From Paracoccus sp. IB05 (GTDB taxonomy: Bacteria; Pseudomonadota; Alphaproteobacteria; Rhodobacterales; Rhodobacteraceae), in the NCBI RefSeq assembly GCF_016405985.1, contig NZ_JAEFCF010000051.1:1-35221 (forward strand): DNA of 35,221 nt, written 5' to 3'. The notes beneath the pieces are model-generated. The model was not told the DNA's origin. It did not search any database and saw only the letters and a program-made list of their open reading frames with translations. Shown here in pieces: positions 25,080 to 33,574 of the stretch (its first letter is position 1; each line of letters begins with the position of its first letter). The position numbers and the translations under genes are program-made.

Positions 25080-26564
25080 TCACATCCGGCCGGTTTTCCT
25101 GAGCCGGACATGCCAGGACAACGCATCTTCCAGAATATGCGGCGTATGGCCGCCAAAGCTCAGCGCCCGCTCATAGTAATCCGCAAGGCCCGCCCGCCAG
25201 TCGGGATGGGCGCATTCGGCGATGATTCGCACCGCCCGCTCGCGCGGCGCCAGCCCGCGCAGATCCGCAAGCCCCTGTTCCGTCACCAGAATATCCACGT
25301 CATGTTCGGTGTGATCGACATGGCTGACCATCGGCACCACCGAGGAAATCGCGCCCGCTTTCGCGATCGACTTGGTCACAAAGACCGAAAGCATGGAATT
25401 TCGCGCGAAATCCCCCGACCCGCCGATCCCGTTCATCATATTCGTCCCCATCACATGGGTTGAATTCACATTGCCGTAAATGTCGAATTCCAGCGCGGTA
25501 TTGATCGCGATCAGCCCCAGCCGGCGCACCACTTCGGGATGGTTCGAGATCTCCTGCGGCCGCAGGATCAGCTTTGGCTTATAACGGTCGAACTGCGCCA
25601 TCACCCTTGCATTGCAGTCGGCTGACAGGGTGATCGACGAACCCGAGGCGAAACTCAGCTTGCCTGCATCCATCAGGTCGAACGTGCTGTCCTGCAGCAC
25701 TTCGGAATACATCCGCATGTCTTCAAACGGGCTGTCGATCAGCCCATGCAGCACCGCATTCGCAATCGTCCCGATCCCGGCCTGTAAGGGCGCGAGCCGT
25801 TTCGTCAGCCGTCCCGCCGCCATCTCGCCCTCGAAAAACCGGATCAGATGGCCGGCAATCGCCCGCGTCTCATCATCCGGGGGCGAAATCGCCGCCGCCG
25901 AATCCTGTTTCTCGGTGATCACAATCGCGGCGATCTTCTCGGGCGGAATGGCGATCCAGGGCGTGCCGATCCGGCTGTCCACCGTCACCACCGGAATCGG
26001 CATCCGGTTCGGTGCATAGGTCGGGATGAACACGTCATGCAGCCCCTCGAACCCCAAAGGCTGCGAGAGGTTGATCTCGACGATCACCTTATCCGCCAGA
26101 ATGGCGAAACTCGCGGAATTGCCGATCGAGGTCGTGGGAATGATGCCGCCCTCCGCAGTGATTGCCACCGCCTCGATCACCGCGACATCCACCCCCGGGA
26201 TCTGGCCACGCCGGAGCTGTTCCACGGTTTCCGACAGATGCTGGTCGATGAACATCACTTCGCCCGCATTGATCGCCCGGCGCAGCCCCGGATCCGACTG
26301 GAACGGCATCCGCCGCGCCGTCACCTTCGCTTCCGCCAGGATCTTATCTAGGTCATGGCCGAGGCTCGCCCCGGTCAGCAGCGTGATCTTCAGCGGATCG
26401 GATTTTGCCCGTTCCGCCAGCGCCAGCGGCACCGCCATCGCCTCACCCGCGCGGGTAAAGCCCGACATGCCGACCACCATCCCGTCCCGGATCAGGCTTG
26501 CCGCCGCAGCGGCAGAGACCACCCTGTCGCGCAGGGCCCCGTGGCGGATCCGGTCCTCATACAT
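25080..26564 (-). CDS. Succinyl/acetyl-CoA:carboxylate CoA-transferase (acetyl-CoA hydrolase family)
   Basis: The 494-residue product belongs to the Cat1/AarC-type family. It has GSSITL and GIGGSGDFARN (379-389), the oxyanion-loop-like motif of this group, DIYGNVNSTHVMGT (361-374), and YSEVLQD with E288 in the position of the catalytic glutamate that forms the CoA thioester. It would exchange CoA between acetate, succinate or propionate and their thioesters in short-chain acid metabolism. CAGGAG precedes ATG 26564. It is downstream of map-ybaK on the same strand, but a 134-base gap with clustered octamers suggests its own promoter and regulator. Confidence 0.9.
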   Translation of the reverse strand: MYEDRIRHGALRDRVVSAAAAASLIRDGMVVGMSGFTRAGEAMAVPLALAERAKSDPLKITLLTGASLGHDLDKILAEAKVTARRMPFQSDPGLRRAINAGEVMFIDQHLSETVEQLRRGQIPGVDVAVIEAVAITAEGGIIPTTSIGNSASFAILADKVIVEINLSQPLGFEGLHDVFIPTYAPNRMPIPVVTVDSRIGTPWIAIPPEKIAAIVITEKQDSAAAISPPDDETRAIAGHLIRFFEGEMAAGRLTKRLAPLQAGIGTIANAVLHGLIDSPFEDMRMYSEVLQDSTFDLMDAGKLSFASGSSITLSADCNARVMAQFDRYKPKLILRPQEISNHPEVVRRLGLIAINTALEFDIYGNVNSTHVMGTNMMNGIGGSGDFARNSMLSVFVTKSIAKAGAISSVVPMVSHVDHTEHDVDILVTEQGLADLRGLAPRERAVRIIAECAHPDWRAGLADYYERALSFGGHTPHILEDALSWHVRLRKTGRM

Positions 26565-26634
26565 GGCAGTGCTCCTGTGGCATCATGGCTGGCTGACCCC
26601 TGCTAGGGGCTGCGCGCCTGTCACGCAACTTTTG

Positions 26635-26697
26635 TATGCGAAAGTATGCGAAGACCTGATATGCAAAATATGCATACACGCATCAATAAATGCATAT
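26635..26697 (-). promoter_or_regulatory. Array of TATGCxxA octamers upstream of the CoA-transferase gene
   Basis: TATGCGAA occurs at 26635-26642 and 26645-26652, TATGCAAA at 26660-26667, and the palindromes TATGCATA at 26669-26676 and ATGCATAT at 26690-26697. They occupy an AT-rich stretch 70-133 bases before the CoA-transferase start. On the minus strand they read TTCGCATA/TTTGCATA, close to the TTTGCAAA half-sites known for short-chain-fatty-acid regulators (PccR/ScfR type) of Rhodobacter relatives. Identity of the regulator is inference. Confidence 0.55.
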
Positions 26698-26698
26698 C

Positions 26699-27169
26699 TC
26701 AGGCGATCAGAGCCGCCGCTTTGCCACCGCTCACCGTCAGCGCATCCCCGGGCGCAATCCCCAGCAATAGCCCGCGCTGGCCGGCATTGATCCAGACCTT
26801 TTCCGCCGTCGAGACCGTCACTTCCAGCGCAACCGGCACCGCTTTGCGCTGCCCGAAAGGCGATATGCCGCCGGTATGATAGCCGGTCAGCTTCTCGGCC
26901 TTTGCCGGCAGCATCATCGCCGCCTGTTTGCCGCCAAATGCCGCCGCCACCTTCTTCATCGAGAGGCTCGCATCCGACGGGATCACACAGCAGGCGGGCT
27001 TGCCATCCACTTCGACCATCAGGCATTTCAGCGCGAGATGCGGGTCAAGACCAAGCGCCTCAGCCGCCGCCATGCCGATCTTTTCCGCCCCCGGATCATA
27101 ATCATAAGGGTGGAGCGTGAATACCACACCTGCGCGCGTCAGCTGATCGGTGCCGCGCGTCGCCGCCAT
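26699..27169 (-). CDS. ybaK: Cys-tRNA(Pro)/Cys-tRNA(Cys) deacylase, YbaK type
   Basis: The 156-residue single-domain protein has GMAAAEALGLDPHLALKCLMV with K48 at the position of the essential lysine of YbaK, and GYHTGGISPFGQRK, the family's substrate-binding loop. It hydrolyses Cys-tRNA(Pro) mischarged by prolyl-tRNA synthetase. Its ATG shares one base with the TAA stop of map (TAATG), so translation is coupled. Confidence 0.9.
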   Translation of the reverse strand: MAATRGTDQLTRAGVVFTLHPYDYDPGAEKIGMAAAEALGLDPHLALKCLMVEVDGKPACCVIPSDASLSMKKVAAAFGGKQAAMMLPAKAEKLTGYHTGGISPFGQRKAVPVALEVTVSTAEKVWINAGQRGLLLGIAPGDALTVSGGKAAALIA

Positions 27170-27990
27170 TATGCTGCCGCCTGGTCCCAGGTCCGGAAAA
27201 AGGTGCCCGCAGGCGAGAGGGTAAAGATCTCGCAGCCGGTGGCGGTCACCCCGATCGAATGCTCATATTGCGCCGAAAGCGATTTGTCGCGCGTCACGGC
27301 GGTCCAGTCATCGGCCAGTGTCTTGGTCTCGGGGCGGCCCAGATTGACCATCGGTTCGATGGTAAAGAACATGCCTTCCTCGAGGATGATCTTATCGGCG
27401 CTGCGGGTATGGTAATGCAGCACATTCGGCGGCGCATGGAACACCAGCCCCAGCCCGTGGCCACAGAAATCGCGCACCACCGACATGCGCTGCGCCTCGA
27501 CATGGGTCTGGATCGCGCGGCCGATATCGCCAAAGCTCGCGCCGGGCTTCACCTCGGCAATGCCGCGCATCAGGCTTTCATGCGTGACCTCGATCAGCCG
27601 CTCGGCCTTGCGCGGCATCTTGCCGGCCGCATACATCCGGCTGCTGTCGCCATACCAGCCATCGACAATCACCGTCACGTCGATATTGGTGATATCGCCT
27701 TCGGCCAGCACCTTCGGCCCCGGGATCCCGTGACAGACGACATGGTTGATCGAAATGCACGAGGCATGCTGATAGCCCTTATAGCCGATGGTCGCCGAAA
27801 TCAGCCCGCGTCGCCGGATCTCTTCGCGGATGAAATCGTCGATGGATGCCGTGGTCACCCCCGGCTGCACCAGAGGCGCAACCATGTCGAGGATCTCGGC
27901 CACCTGCCGCCCCGCCGCACGCATCCCCGCAAAATCCGCCTCTTCATAGATGCGAATACCGTCCTTTGTGATCCGTCCGCGCGTGTCCAT
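27169..27990 (-). CDS. map: Type I methionine aminopeptidase
   Basis: The 273-residue product carries all five metal ligands in the right order: D104 (TNIDV), D115 (YGDSS), H178 (CGHGLG), E212 (IEPM) and E243 (YEHS), plus the substrate histidine H87 (VCHGIP). It removes initiator methionine from new proteins. The N terminus is slightly longer than in E. coli (263-264 residues). It is the first gene of a two-gene unit with ybaK. Confidence 0.95.
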   Translation of the reverse strand: MDTRGRITKDGIRIYEEADFAGMRAAGRQVAEILDMVAPLVQPGVTTASIDDFIREEIRRRGLISATIGYKGYQHASCISINHVVCHGIPGPKVLAEGDITNIDVTVIVDGWYGDSSRMYAAGKMPRKAERLIEVTHESLMRGIAEVKPGASFGDIGRAIQTHVEAQRMSVVRDFCGHGLGLVFHAPPNVLHYHTRSADKIILEEGMFFTIEPMVNLGRPETKTLADDWTAVTRDKSLSAQYEHSIGVTATGCEIFTLSPAGTFFRTWDQAAA

Positions 27991-28059
27991 CGCCCCTCGC
28001 TTTCAAGGCTTTAGATAGGCAATCGCAAATAAAAACACCAGAGCCACCGGGGCCCTGCC

Positions 28060-28088
28060 ATTTTCTGTCTGTAAATATCCTCCGGGGG
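28060..28088 (+). repeat. Half copy of the dyad repeat (right arm only)
   Basis: ATTTTCTGTCTGTAAATATC followed by CTCCGGGGG equals the right arm of the elements at 8207 and 10978 with a C-to-G change. No left arm is present upstream. It lies between the divergent map and cinA-like genes. Confidence 0.75.
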
Positions 28089-28155
28089 TGTGGGGGTGGA
28101 AAACCCCCACCGCCGCGCTATACCTCTATGCGCAACGCATATGAGGAAGCCCCGC

Positions 28156-28875
28156 ATGGCCAATCCCAAAGCCGCAATGCTGGTGATCGGGGACGAGATC
28201 CTCTCCGGCCGCACCCGCGATTCCAATCTCTGGCACCTGGCGGGCGAACTGACCCGCGCCGGGATCGATCTGACCGAGGCCCGTGTGGTCGGTGACGCGC
28301 ATGCCACCATCGTCGCCGCGGTCCGGGCGCTTTCGACCTCGCATGACTATGTCTTCACTTCGGGCGGCATCGGCCCGACCCATGACGATATCACCGCCGA
28401 TGCGGTGGCCGAGGCGATGGGGGCCGCGATCTCGCACCGCGCGGATGCGATGGCGCTGCTCAGGGCGCATTATGACCGCCAAAGCCTCCCCTTCAACGAG
28501 GCCCGCCAGCGCATGGCCCGGATCCCGGATGGCGCGGTGCTGATCGACAATCCGATCTCGGTCGCGCCCGGCTTCATCCTCGGCAATGTCCATGTCATGG
28601 CAGGGGTGCCGAATATCTTCGAATCCATGCTGGCCTCGGTCCTCCCACGCCTCACCGGCGGCGCGCCGCTTTTGTCGCAAAACCTGCGTGTCATGCGTGG
28701 CGAGGGCGAGATTGCCGGCGATTTTGGCCGTCTGGCCGAAGAGTACCCCGATCTCAGCATGGGCTCTTACCCGTTCCAGCAGAACGGCGCCTTCGGCACC
28801 AATCTGGTGATCCGTGGCACCGATCCGGGGCGGCTTGATCAGGCGATGATGCGTCTTGTGGGGATGTTTGGATGA
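28156..28875 (+). CDS. CinA N-terminal / molybdopterin-binding domain protein
   Basis: The 239-residue product has AMLVIGDEILSGRTRDSN at the N terminus and TSGGIGPTHDDIT near residue 70, the MoCF_biosynth motifs shared by MoaB/MogA and the N-terminal domain of CinA. The C-terminal nicotinamide-nucleotide amidase domain of full CinA is absent, so it is a stand-alone version. Such proteins are linked to pyridine-nucleotide recycling (ADP-ribose pyrophosphatase) or molybdopterin binding. GAGGAAG supports ATG 28156 over ATG 28141. The stop overlaps the following start (ATGA). Confidence 0.85.
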   Translation: MANPKAAMLVIGDEILSGRTRDSNLWHLAGELTRAGIDLTEARVVGDAHATIVAAVRALSTSHDYVFTSGGIGPTHDDITADAVAEAMGAAISHRADAMALLRAHYDRQSLPFNEARQRMARIPDGAVLIDNPISVAPGFILGNVHVMAGVPNIFESMLASVLPRLTGGAPLLSQNLRVMRGEGEIAGDFGRLAEEYPDLSMGSYPFQQNGAFGTNLVIRGTDPGRLDQAMMRLVGMFG

Positions 28876-29579
28876 ACTGGCCGGGAAAACTCATAGCCGA
28901 TGTGATGGAGGCCACCTGGCCGCCCTTTGCGACCCATGATCTGGGGCCGTTCCACCTGCGCGACGGGGCAGGGGGCGGCAAACGCGTCTCGGCGGCCACC
29001 GTGCATGGCCCCTTGAGCGAGGCGACGCTCAGCGCTGCCGAGGCCGCGATGGCCGAGCCGCTTTTCACGATTTACGATGGTGACGCAGCCCTTGACGCCG
29101 CGCTGGAGGCGCGCGGCTATGAGGTGATCGACCCGGTGGTGATCTATGCGGCTCCGGTCGCGGATCTGCAAAAGGACCTGCCGCCGCTCGCCGCTTTCCC
29201 GCATTGGCCGCCGCTGGAGACCGCGCGCGAAATCTGGGAACAGGGCGGGATCGGCCCCGCCCGGATCCGGGTGATGGAGCGCGTGACCGGCGCGAAGACC
29301 GCGATTCTCGCGCGGCACAGCGACCGCCCGGCCGGCGCCTGTTTCGTGGCGCTTTCCAGGCATCATGCGATGATCCATGCGATCGAGGTCGCGCCGCATA
29401 TGCGCCGCCAGGGCGCAGGCGCCAGTCTTCTGGCTGCGGCGGCAAACTGGGCCGCAGATGCGGGGGGCCATTCGCTCAGCCTCGCGGTGACAGAGCAGAA
29501 CACCGCCGCCCGCGCGCTTTATGATCGCGCCGGCATGTCGATTGTGGGAAAATACCATTACCGGATCCGGAAGGGCTGA
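28872..29579 (+). CDS. GNAT family N-acetyltransferase
   Basis: The 235-residue product has a C-terminal GNAT fold with the acetyl-CoA pyrophosphate loop RRQGAG (178-183), preceded by IHAIEVAPHM and followed by LAVTEQNTAARALYDRAGM. The N-terminal 130 residues form a second, degenerate domain of GNAT-like size, as in proteins with tandem GNAT folds. The substrate is not predictable. The start overlaps the cinA-like gene by four bases, so the pair is cotranslated. Confidence 0.85.
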   Translation: MNWPGKLIADVMEATWPPFATHDLGPFHLRDGAGGGKRVSAATVHGPLSEATLSAAEAAMAEPLFTIYDGDAALDAALEARGYEVIDPVVIYAAPVADLQKDLPPLAAFPHWPPLETAREIWEQGGIGPARIRVMERVTGAKTAILARHSDRPAGACFVALSRHHAMIHAIEVAPHMRRQGAGASLLAAAANWAADAGGHSLSLAVTEQNTAARALYDRAGMSIVGKYHYRIRKG

Positions 29580-29633
29580 TTTCAGACTCTTCGGTCCGGT
29601 CTGACCGAGGTCGTTACAGGGTTTCCGTTCGCC

Positions 29634-30677
29634 GTGACCTTCCGCTTGCCCCTGCCGGCCCTTGTGCTGGTTCTTGTCCCTGTGCTGCCCTTCGCCGCGC
29701 CGCAGCCCTTGCGCGCGGCAGAGCCATTTCAGCCGCTGTTCTCTTATCCTGTGGCCGGGGCCACCGCGCAGCCTGCGGCCTATGACAGCTATGATCTGCC
29801 GGTGGCGCCCTGGCAGAATGACGAGCTGACCGTGGAAACCTTCGAGGGCCAGGTCGACCGCCGCGCCTGGCAGCTGGAAAGCGCCGGCGCCTCGCCCCTG
29901 GAATTGCTGGCGCCGTTGCGCGACCAGCTTCAGGCGCTTGGCTACGAGGTTGTGCTGGATTGCGAGGCGCGCAGATGTGGCGGCTTTGATTTCCGTTTCG
30001 CAACCGAGGTGCTGCCAGAGCCGGGGATGCATGTCGATCTGAACGAATTCCGCTTTCTTTCTGCCCGCCGGGGCGGTGAGGCCGTGGGGCTGATGGTCAG
30101 CCGCTCGGCCAGCGCGGGATTTGTGCAAATGATCTCGGTCGGACGTGAGGCGCTGCCGGCGCCAATCCCGGGTATTGGGGGCCCGGGTATTGGGGCCCCG
30201 GGTAATTTGGAGCCGGCTATTTCGGGCACAAGCCCCGGTCGGCCAGATCCTGTGGCGGTTCCCCTGATCAAACCCGTGACGCCTGCCGCCCCCGGGGCTG
30301 AGGCAGACGGGCAGTCGCGGCTTGATGCCGGTCTGCCTTTCGCGCTGGATGATCTGGTGTTCGAGACCAGCTCCGCCGCGCTCAGTGATCGTGACTACGG
30401 CTCGCTCGCGCTGGTCGCGGCCTGGTTGCAGGCCGATCCGGCCCGGCGTCTCATCCTGGTCGGGCATACCGATCTCTCGGGCGCGCTTGGTGCCAATATC
30501 GCGCTGTCGAAGCGGCGGGCCGAGGCGGTGCGTCAGGCCCTGATCACCGATTTCGGCATTCCGGCCGCCCGGATGACTGCCGAAGGTGCCGGCCCGCTTG
30601 CGCCGCGCGCCAGCAATGCGAATGATGACGGGCGCCAGAAAAACAGAAGGGTCGAGGCCATTCCGGCCCCGACCTGA
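29634..30677 (+). CDS. OmpA-domain envelope protein
   Basis: Translation from GTG 29634 gives 347 residues with a signal peptide (cleavage near LRAAEP, about 29). An N-terminal domain covers about 30-180, with a close cysteine pair in LDCEARRCGG. A proline/glycine linker at about 178-225 is built on a 15-base repeat. The C-terminal OmpA peptidoglycan-binding domain (about 230-347) has LVGHTDLSGALGANIALSKR and ends with NDDGRQKNRRVE. It is probably a periplasmic protein that binds peptidoglycan. No ATG fits, and the Shine-Dalgarno before GTG is weak. Confidence 0.85.
   Translation: MTFRLPLPALVLVLVPVLPFAAPQPLRAAEPFQPLFSYPVAGATAQPAAYDSYDLPVAPWQNDELTVETFEGQVDRRAWQLESAGASPLELLAPLRDQLQALGYEVVLDCEARRCGGFDFRFATEVLPEPGMHVDLNEFRFLSARRGGEAVGLMVSRSASAGFVQMISVGREALPAPIPGIGGPGIGAPGNLEPAISGTSPGRPDPVAVPLIKPVTPAAPGAEADGQSRLDAGLPFALDDLVFETSSAALSDRDYGSLALVAAWLQADPARRLILVGHTDLSGALGANIALSKRRAEAVRQALITDFGIPAARMTAEGAGPLAPRASNANDDGRQKNRRVEAIPAPT
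30167..30211 (+). repeat. 15-base tandem repeat in the OmpA-protein linker
   Basis: Three units beginning CCCGGGTA (30167, 30182, 30197) encode PGIGG, PGIGA and PGNLE. The third unit has diverged. Confidence 0.75.
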
Positions 30678-30725
30678 GTTTGGCTTCCCGACAAGGCGTG
30701 TAACGGGAAAGCGGAATTTCAGATT

Positions 30726-30747
30726 CCGGGGCACTCAGCCGCCCCGG
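30726..30747. terminator. Possible hairpin between convergent genes
   Basis: CCGGGG and CCCCGG pair around a 10-base loop between the OmpA-protein and LysR genes. No T run is present. Confidence 0.3.
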
Positions 30748-30777
30748 GAGGTACCTGTGCGGCTCACCTTTGCGGAG

Positions 30778-31683
30778 TCACCACTTATCCGGCCCTTTGT
30801 CGATAAAGCGGCGCGCGAGGAAGTCGATGAAGGCGCGCACTTTCGGCTGGGTGAACCGGCCCGGCGGGTAGACGGCATAGATGCCCAGAACTTCGGTCGG
30901 CAGGCCGGGAATGGCCTCTTCGACCTGGCCCTGACGCATCGAATCCGCATAGAGGAACGAGGGCAGATAAGCGATCCCAAGCCCCGCCAGCGCGGCGTTC
31001 AGCAGGCTCTGCCCGTCATTCACCGTCAGCCAGCCATTCGAGCGCACCTGGCGGCGTTCCCCCGAGGGCGCGGTGAGCTTCCAGACATTGCCATTGGCCT
31101 GGTTGGAGTAATGCAAAAGCTTGTGTTCGTTCAGATCGTCGATCTTCATCGGGCGGCCGTAGCGCTGGAAATAGCTCGGCGAGGCGATCATGCGCTTGGT
31201 GGTCTCGGTCAGTTTGCGGGCGCGCAGGGAACTGTCTTCCAGCTCACCCACCCGGATCGCCATGTCGAACCCTTCCGAGATCAGCTCTACATAACGGTTG
31301 TTGAGCACCATATTCACGGTGATATCGGGGTATTCCAGCAGGAAATCTCCCAGAATGGGCGAAAGCAGGTTCACCCCGAAATCGGTCGCAACCGAAATCC
31401 TGAGCAGCCCCGAAGGGGCCGATTGCATCGACGTCACCAGCGCATCCGCTTCGCCGGCGTCATTCAGCACACGGCGGGCGCGGTCGTAATAGGCAAGGCC
31501 AATCTCGGTCGGTGAGACGCGTCTGGTGGTCCGGTTCAGCAGCCGCGCACCAAGCCGTGCCTCAAGCGAGGAGACATGTTTCGAGACGGCGGATTTCGAG
31601 ATCCCCATCTTCTTGGCCGCATCTGTGAATCCGCCCTGATCCACAACGGTGGCAAAAGCTTCCATCTCGGTCAGTCGATCCAT
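30778..31683 (-). CDS. LysR family transcriptional regulator
   Basis: The 301-residue product has an N-terminal winged helix-turn-helix (GGFTDAAKKMGISKSAVSKH, 17-36, followed by SSLEARLGARLLNRTTRRVSPTE) and a C-terminal effector-binding domain (about 90-295). The TTRRVSPTEIG wording belongs to the DsdC/AaeR-like subgroup. LysR regulators usually control a divergent neighbour. Here the 479 bases upstream hold no gene before the EF-hand gene at 32163, so the target is not obvious. Confidence 0.9.
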   Translation of the reverse strand: MDRLTEMEAFATVVDQGGFTDAAKKMGISKSAVSKHVSSLEARLGARLLNRTTRRVSPTEIGLAYYDRARRVLNDAGEADALVTSMQSAPSGLLRISVATDFGVNLLSPILGDFLLEYPDITVNMVLNNRYVELISEGFDMAIRVGELEDSSLRARKLTETTKRMIASPSYFQRYGRPMKIDDLNEHKLLHYSNQANGNVWKLTAPSGERRQVRSNGWLTVNDGQSLLNAALAGLGIAYLPSFLYADSMRQGQVEEAIPGLPTEVLGIYAVYPPGRFTQPKVRAFIDFLARRFIDKGPDKW

Positions 31684-32162
31684 CGGGTTCCTCGGCAGCA
31701 GAATTGAGGGCAGAAAACAGGGGTAGCGTCGCAGCCATCGGGTCCGGAGGTCCGGGCAGCGCAGTCAGCGCATCTTTGCCCGGGAAAGACCCTCCAGATC
31801 CTGGGCCTTCGCTCTCTTTGCCCCCCAATTCGGGCGGGATCGGGGCAGAGACGCGACCTATCCGGGGAATTTGCGGGGATCGTTGAAGGCACGGAAACGG
31901 CGACCCTGGTCCGGATGGCCGGTTCGCCTCTGCCCATCCGACAGGCAGGGCCTTGCGCAAAGCGCGGGCCGGCCCTGGCGGGAAAAGGGCGCAAAACCGC
32001 TCCTGGCGGAGAAAATCCGCGTGCAGGGGCGGTTTCAGCGGGCGATCCCCGCCGGTTGGCAGCAGCTCTTTACCCTGCCGCGATCCTGCCCAGATTGGAG
32101 CTCGGGGCCGGTAATGCCGCGCCCCGTCAGACTGAAAACGGAAATACCGAAAGGATGACCCG
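31684..32162. other. 479-base gap without a gene
   Basis: The stretch between the divergent LysR and EF-hand genes is GC-rich. The frames open through it are shadows of neighbours or lack motifs. It must contain both promoters, but I see no clear -35/-10 pair or LysR palindrome. Confidence 0.5.
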
Positions 32163-32426
32163 ATGAAACGCCCGATGAAACGGATGGCTCTCTTCGCAAT
32201 GTCCCTTGGCCTTTTTGCAGGCGCGGCAGTCGCGCAGACCGCGCTTCCCATGATCGAGGACCTGGATGCCAGCGGTGACTGGTCGCATGCCGAGCTGCAA
32301 TCGGTCTGGCCCGATCTGACCGCAGAGGGCTTCGCTGCCATCGATACCGATGCCAATGGCGCGGTCTCGCCAGAGGAATTGCAGGCCGCAGTTGATGCGG
32401 GCCTCGTGCAGCTGCCCGCGCAGTAA
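32163..32426 (+). CDS. Small periplasmic protein with two EF-hand loops
   Basis: The 87-residue product has a signal peptide (MKRPMKRMALFAMSLGLFAG, cleavage after AVA at 22-24). Two EF-hand-like loops follow: DLDASGDWSHAE (33-44) and the more canonical DTDANGAVSPEE (61-72). It should bind Ca2+ in the periplasm. AAAGGA precedes ATG 32163. A GC-rich hairpin follows the stop. Similar small EF-hand exports are common in Rhodobacterales, with unknown roles. Confidence 0.8.
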   Translation: MKRPMKRMALFAMSLGLFAGAAVAQTALPMIEDLDASGDWSHAELQSVWPDLTAEGFAAIDTDANGAVSPEELQAAVDAGLVQLPAQ

Positions 32427-32441
32427 CGCGGCAGACAGGGA

Positions 32442-32463
32442 GGGGCGGCGTCCGGGCCGCCCC
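32442..32463 (+). terminator. Hairpin after the EF-hand gene
   Basis: GGGGCGGC and GCCGCCCC form an 8-base stem, 15 bases after the stop, followed by a pyrimidine-rich stretch rather than a pure T run. Confidence 0.5.
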
Positions 32464-32495
32464 CGAGGCCTTTCTTCTCCCTTCGCGGCGCGTGA

Positions 32496-33244
32496 AAGTG
32501 GTGCCGCCAGCCGCATGGCCTGTTCAATGGCGCGTTTTGCATCCGGCCCGTCGGGGCCATCCGGGTCGCCAATCAGATGATTTGATATCCCGGCTCCTGC
32601 CAGCTGCGCGGCCAGACTGCCCGCTGTCCTGCCCGCTGTCCTGCCGCGCGACAGCACCCTGTTGGCAGAGATCACCGCGTCAGTCTCCGCGCGCTTCGGG
32701 ACCACGGCCCGGATGCCGCCGCGCCACGCGATCCCGGGCCGGTCGGGCAATGCCCTCAGGGCTCTTCCTTCTGCGGTACCCGTTTCGCGAAGTTCGGCTG
32801 GTTGTGGCCTCGCCCTCTTCCCGCAAGACCACCTGATGGCCATGTTTCGCCAACATCATGGCGCCAACCACCCCGCCTCGCGCGTCAAGGCGGCCGATAC
32901 CGGTGCTCAGCTCATCTGTCCCCGCCGGCGCGGGCGATGGCAGTGGCGATATCTGCGGTCTGCTTCCCGCTCGCGTCTTCATCCGGCTCGCGCGGTGAAC
33001 AGGGGGACATCGGCCCATAGACCTGGCGCCCGGCAAGGGAGGATCTGCCTGGCGATAGGTCCGGCCTCGACAGGAGCAGCAGCGGTCACCGGGCAATGCG
33101 TCGCGCTATCCTGGTCGGCAACCACCCCGGGGCGCCGGGCAACACGCGGTCCTCCGGGTTTGGCGTCGTGCCGTCGGTGACAATCATTCCGGTGCCGCCC
33201 CATCCCTGCGCCGCCCCGCGCCCGCCCCGGTATGCCTCGTATTT
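32496..33244 (-). pseudogene. Possible decayed NADH:flavin oxidoreductase-like gene in a 1.1-kb gene-free stretch
   Basis: Between 32427 and 33574 no intact gene is visible. On the minus strand, fragments in different frames look protein-like, in this order: GTGMIVTDGTTPN (about 33150-33190), RGGVVGAMMLAKHGHQVVL (32824-32877 and just above), and GAGISNHLIGD followed by AIEQAMRLA (about 32514-32597). The second resembles the Rossmann strand-helix of the C-terminal half of trimethylamine-dehydrogenase/FadH-type flavoproteins. The third resembles their terminal FAD motif (GI..hxIGD..AP..I..A). Frameshifts separate the pieces. This is a reading by eye and could be chance similarity in GC-rich DNA. 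Confidence 0.3.
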
Positions 33245-33423
33245 GCAGCCCGCCCGTCTGCGCGGTTTCCGCGCCTGAGGCCGGCAAGTTCCTGCGGCTC
33301 CGGGAGAGGGAACCAGCCTGTCATGGCCGCCCTGCCTCAGCGCGGGTGCTGGTGCCACGCGGGGAAGGTCACCCGCAACGCCGCGGCACTCCACAGGCGT
33401 CAGGCCGCTTTTCCTCTTGACTG

Positions 33424-33442
33424 AAATACTCCCGCCGGAGGC
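33424..33442 (+). repeat. Half copy of the intergenic repeat family
   Basis: AAATACTCCCGCCGGAGGC, preceded by CTTGACTG, matches the copy at 25030 and the reverse complement of the outer arms at 8207 and 10978. Confidence 0.7.
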
Positions 33443-33574
33443 ATCCGCCGCTTCCACCCGCGCGCCCGCAGGCATGTTCACGCCGCTGTGAAGCCGGCCG
33501 GGATCACCCCGCTATCGCCGTGCCCGGACACATGCTTAACTCCACCCATCCATGTCCAGCACCGGAGCCAGACC

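Noticed and set aside
28839-30734. Long minus-strand frame opposite the GNAT and OmpA-protein genes
   Set aside because: The plus-strand genes have clear domains; the minus translation is low-complexity and has no recognisable motif.
31562-32572. Minus-strand frame covering the LysR start and the EF-hand gene
   Set aside because: It overlaps two supported genes and lacks any domain; its composition is that of a shadow frame.
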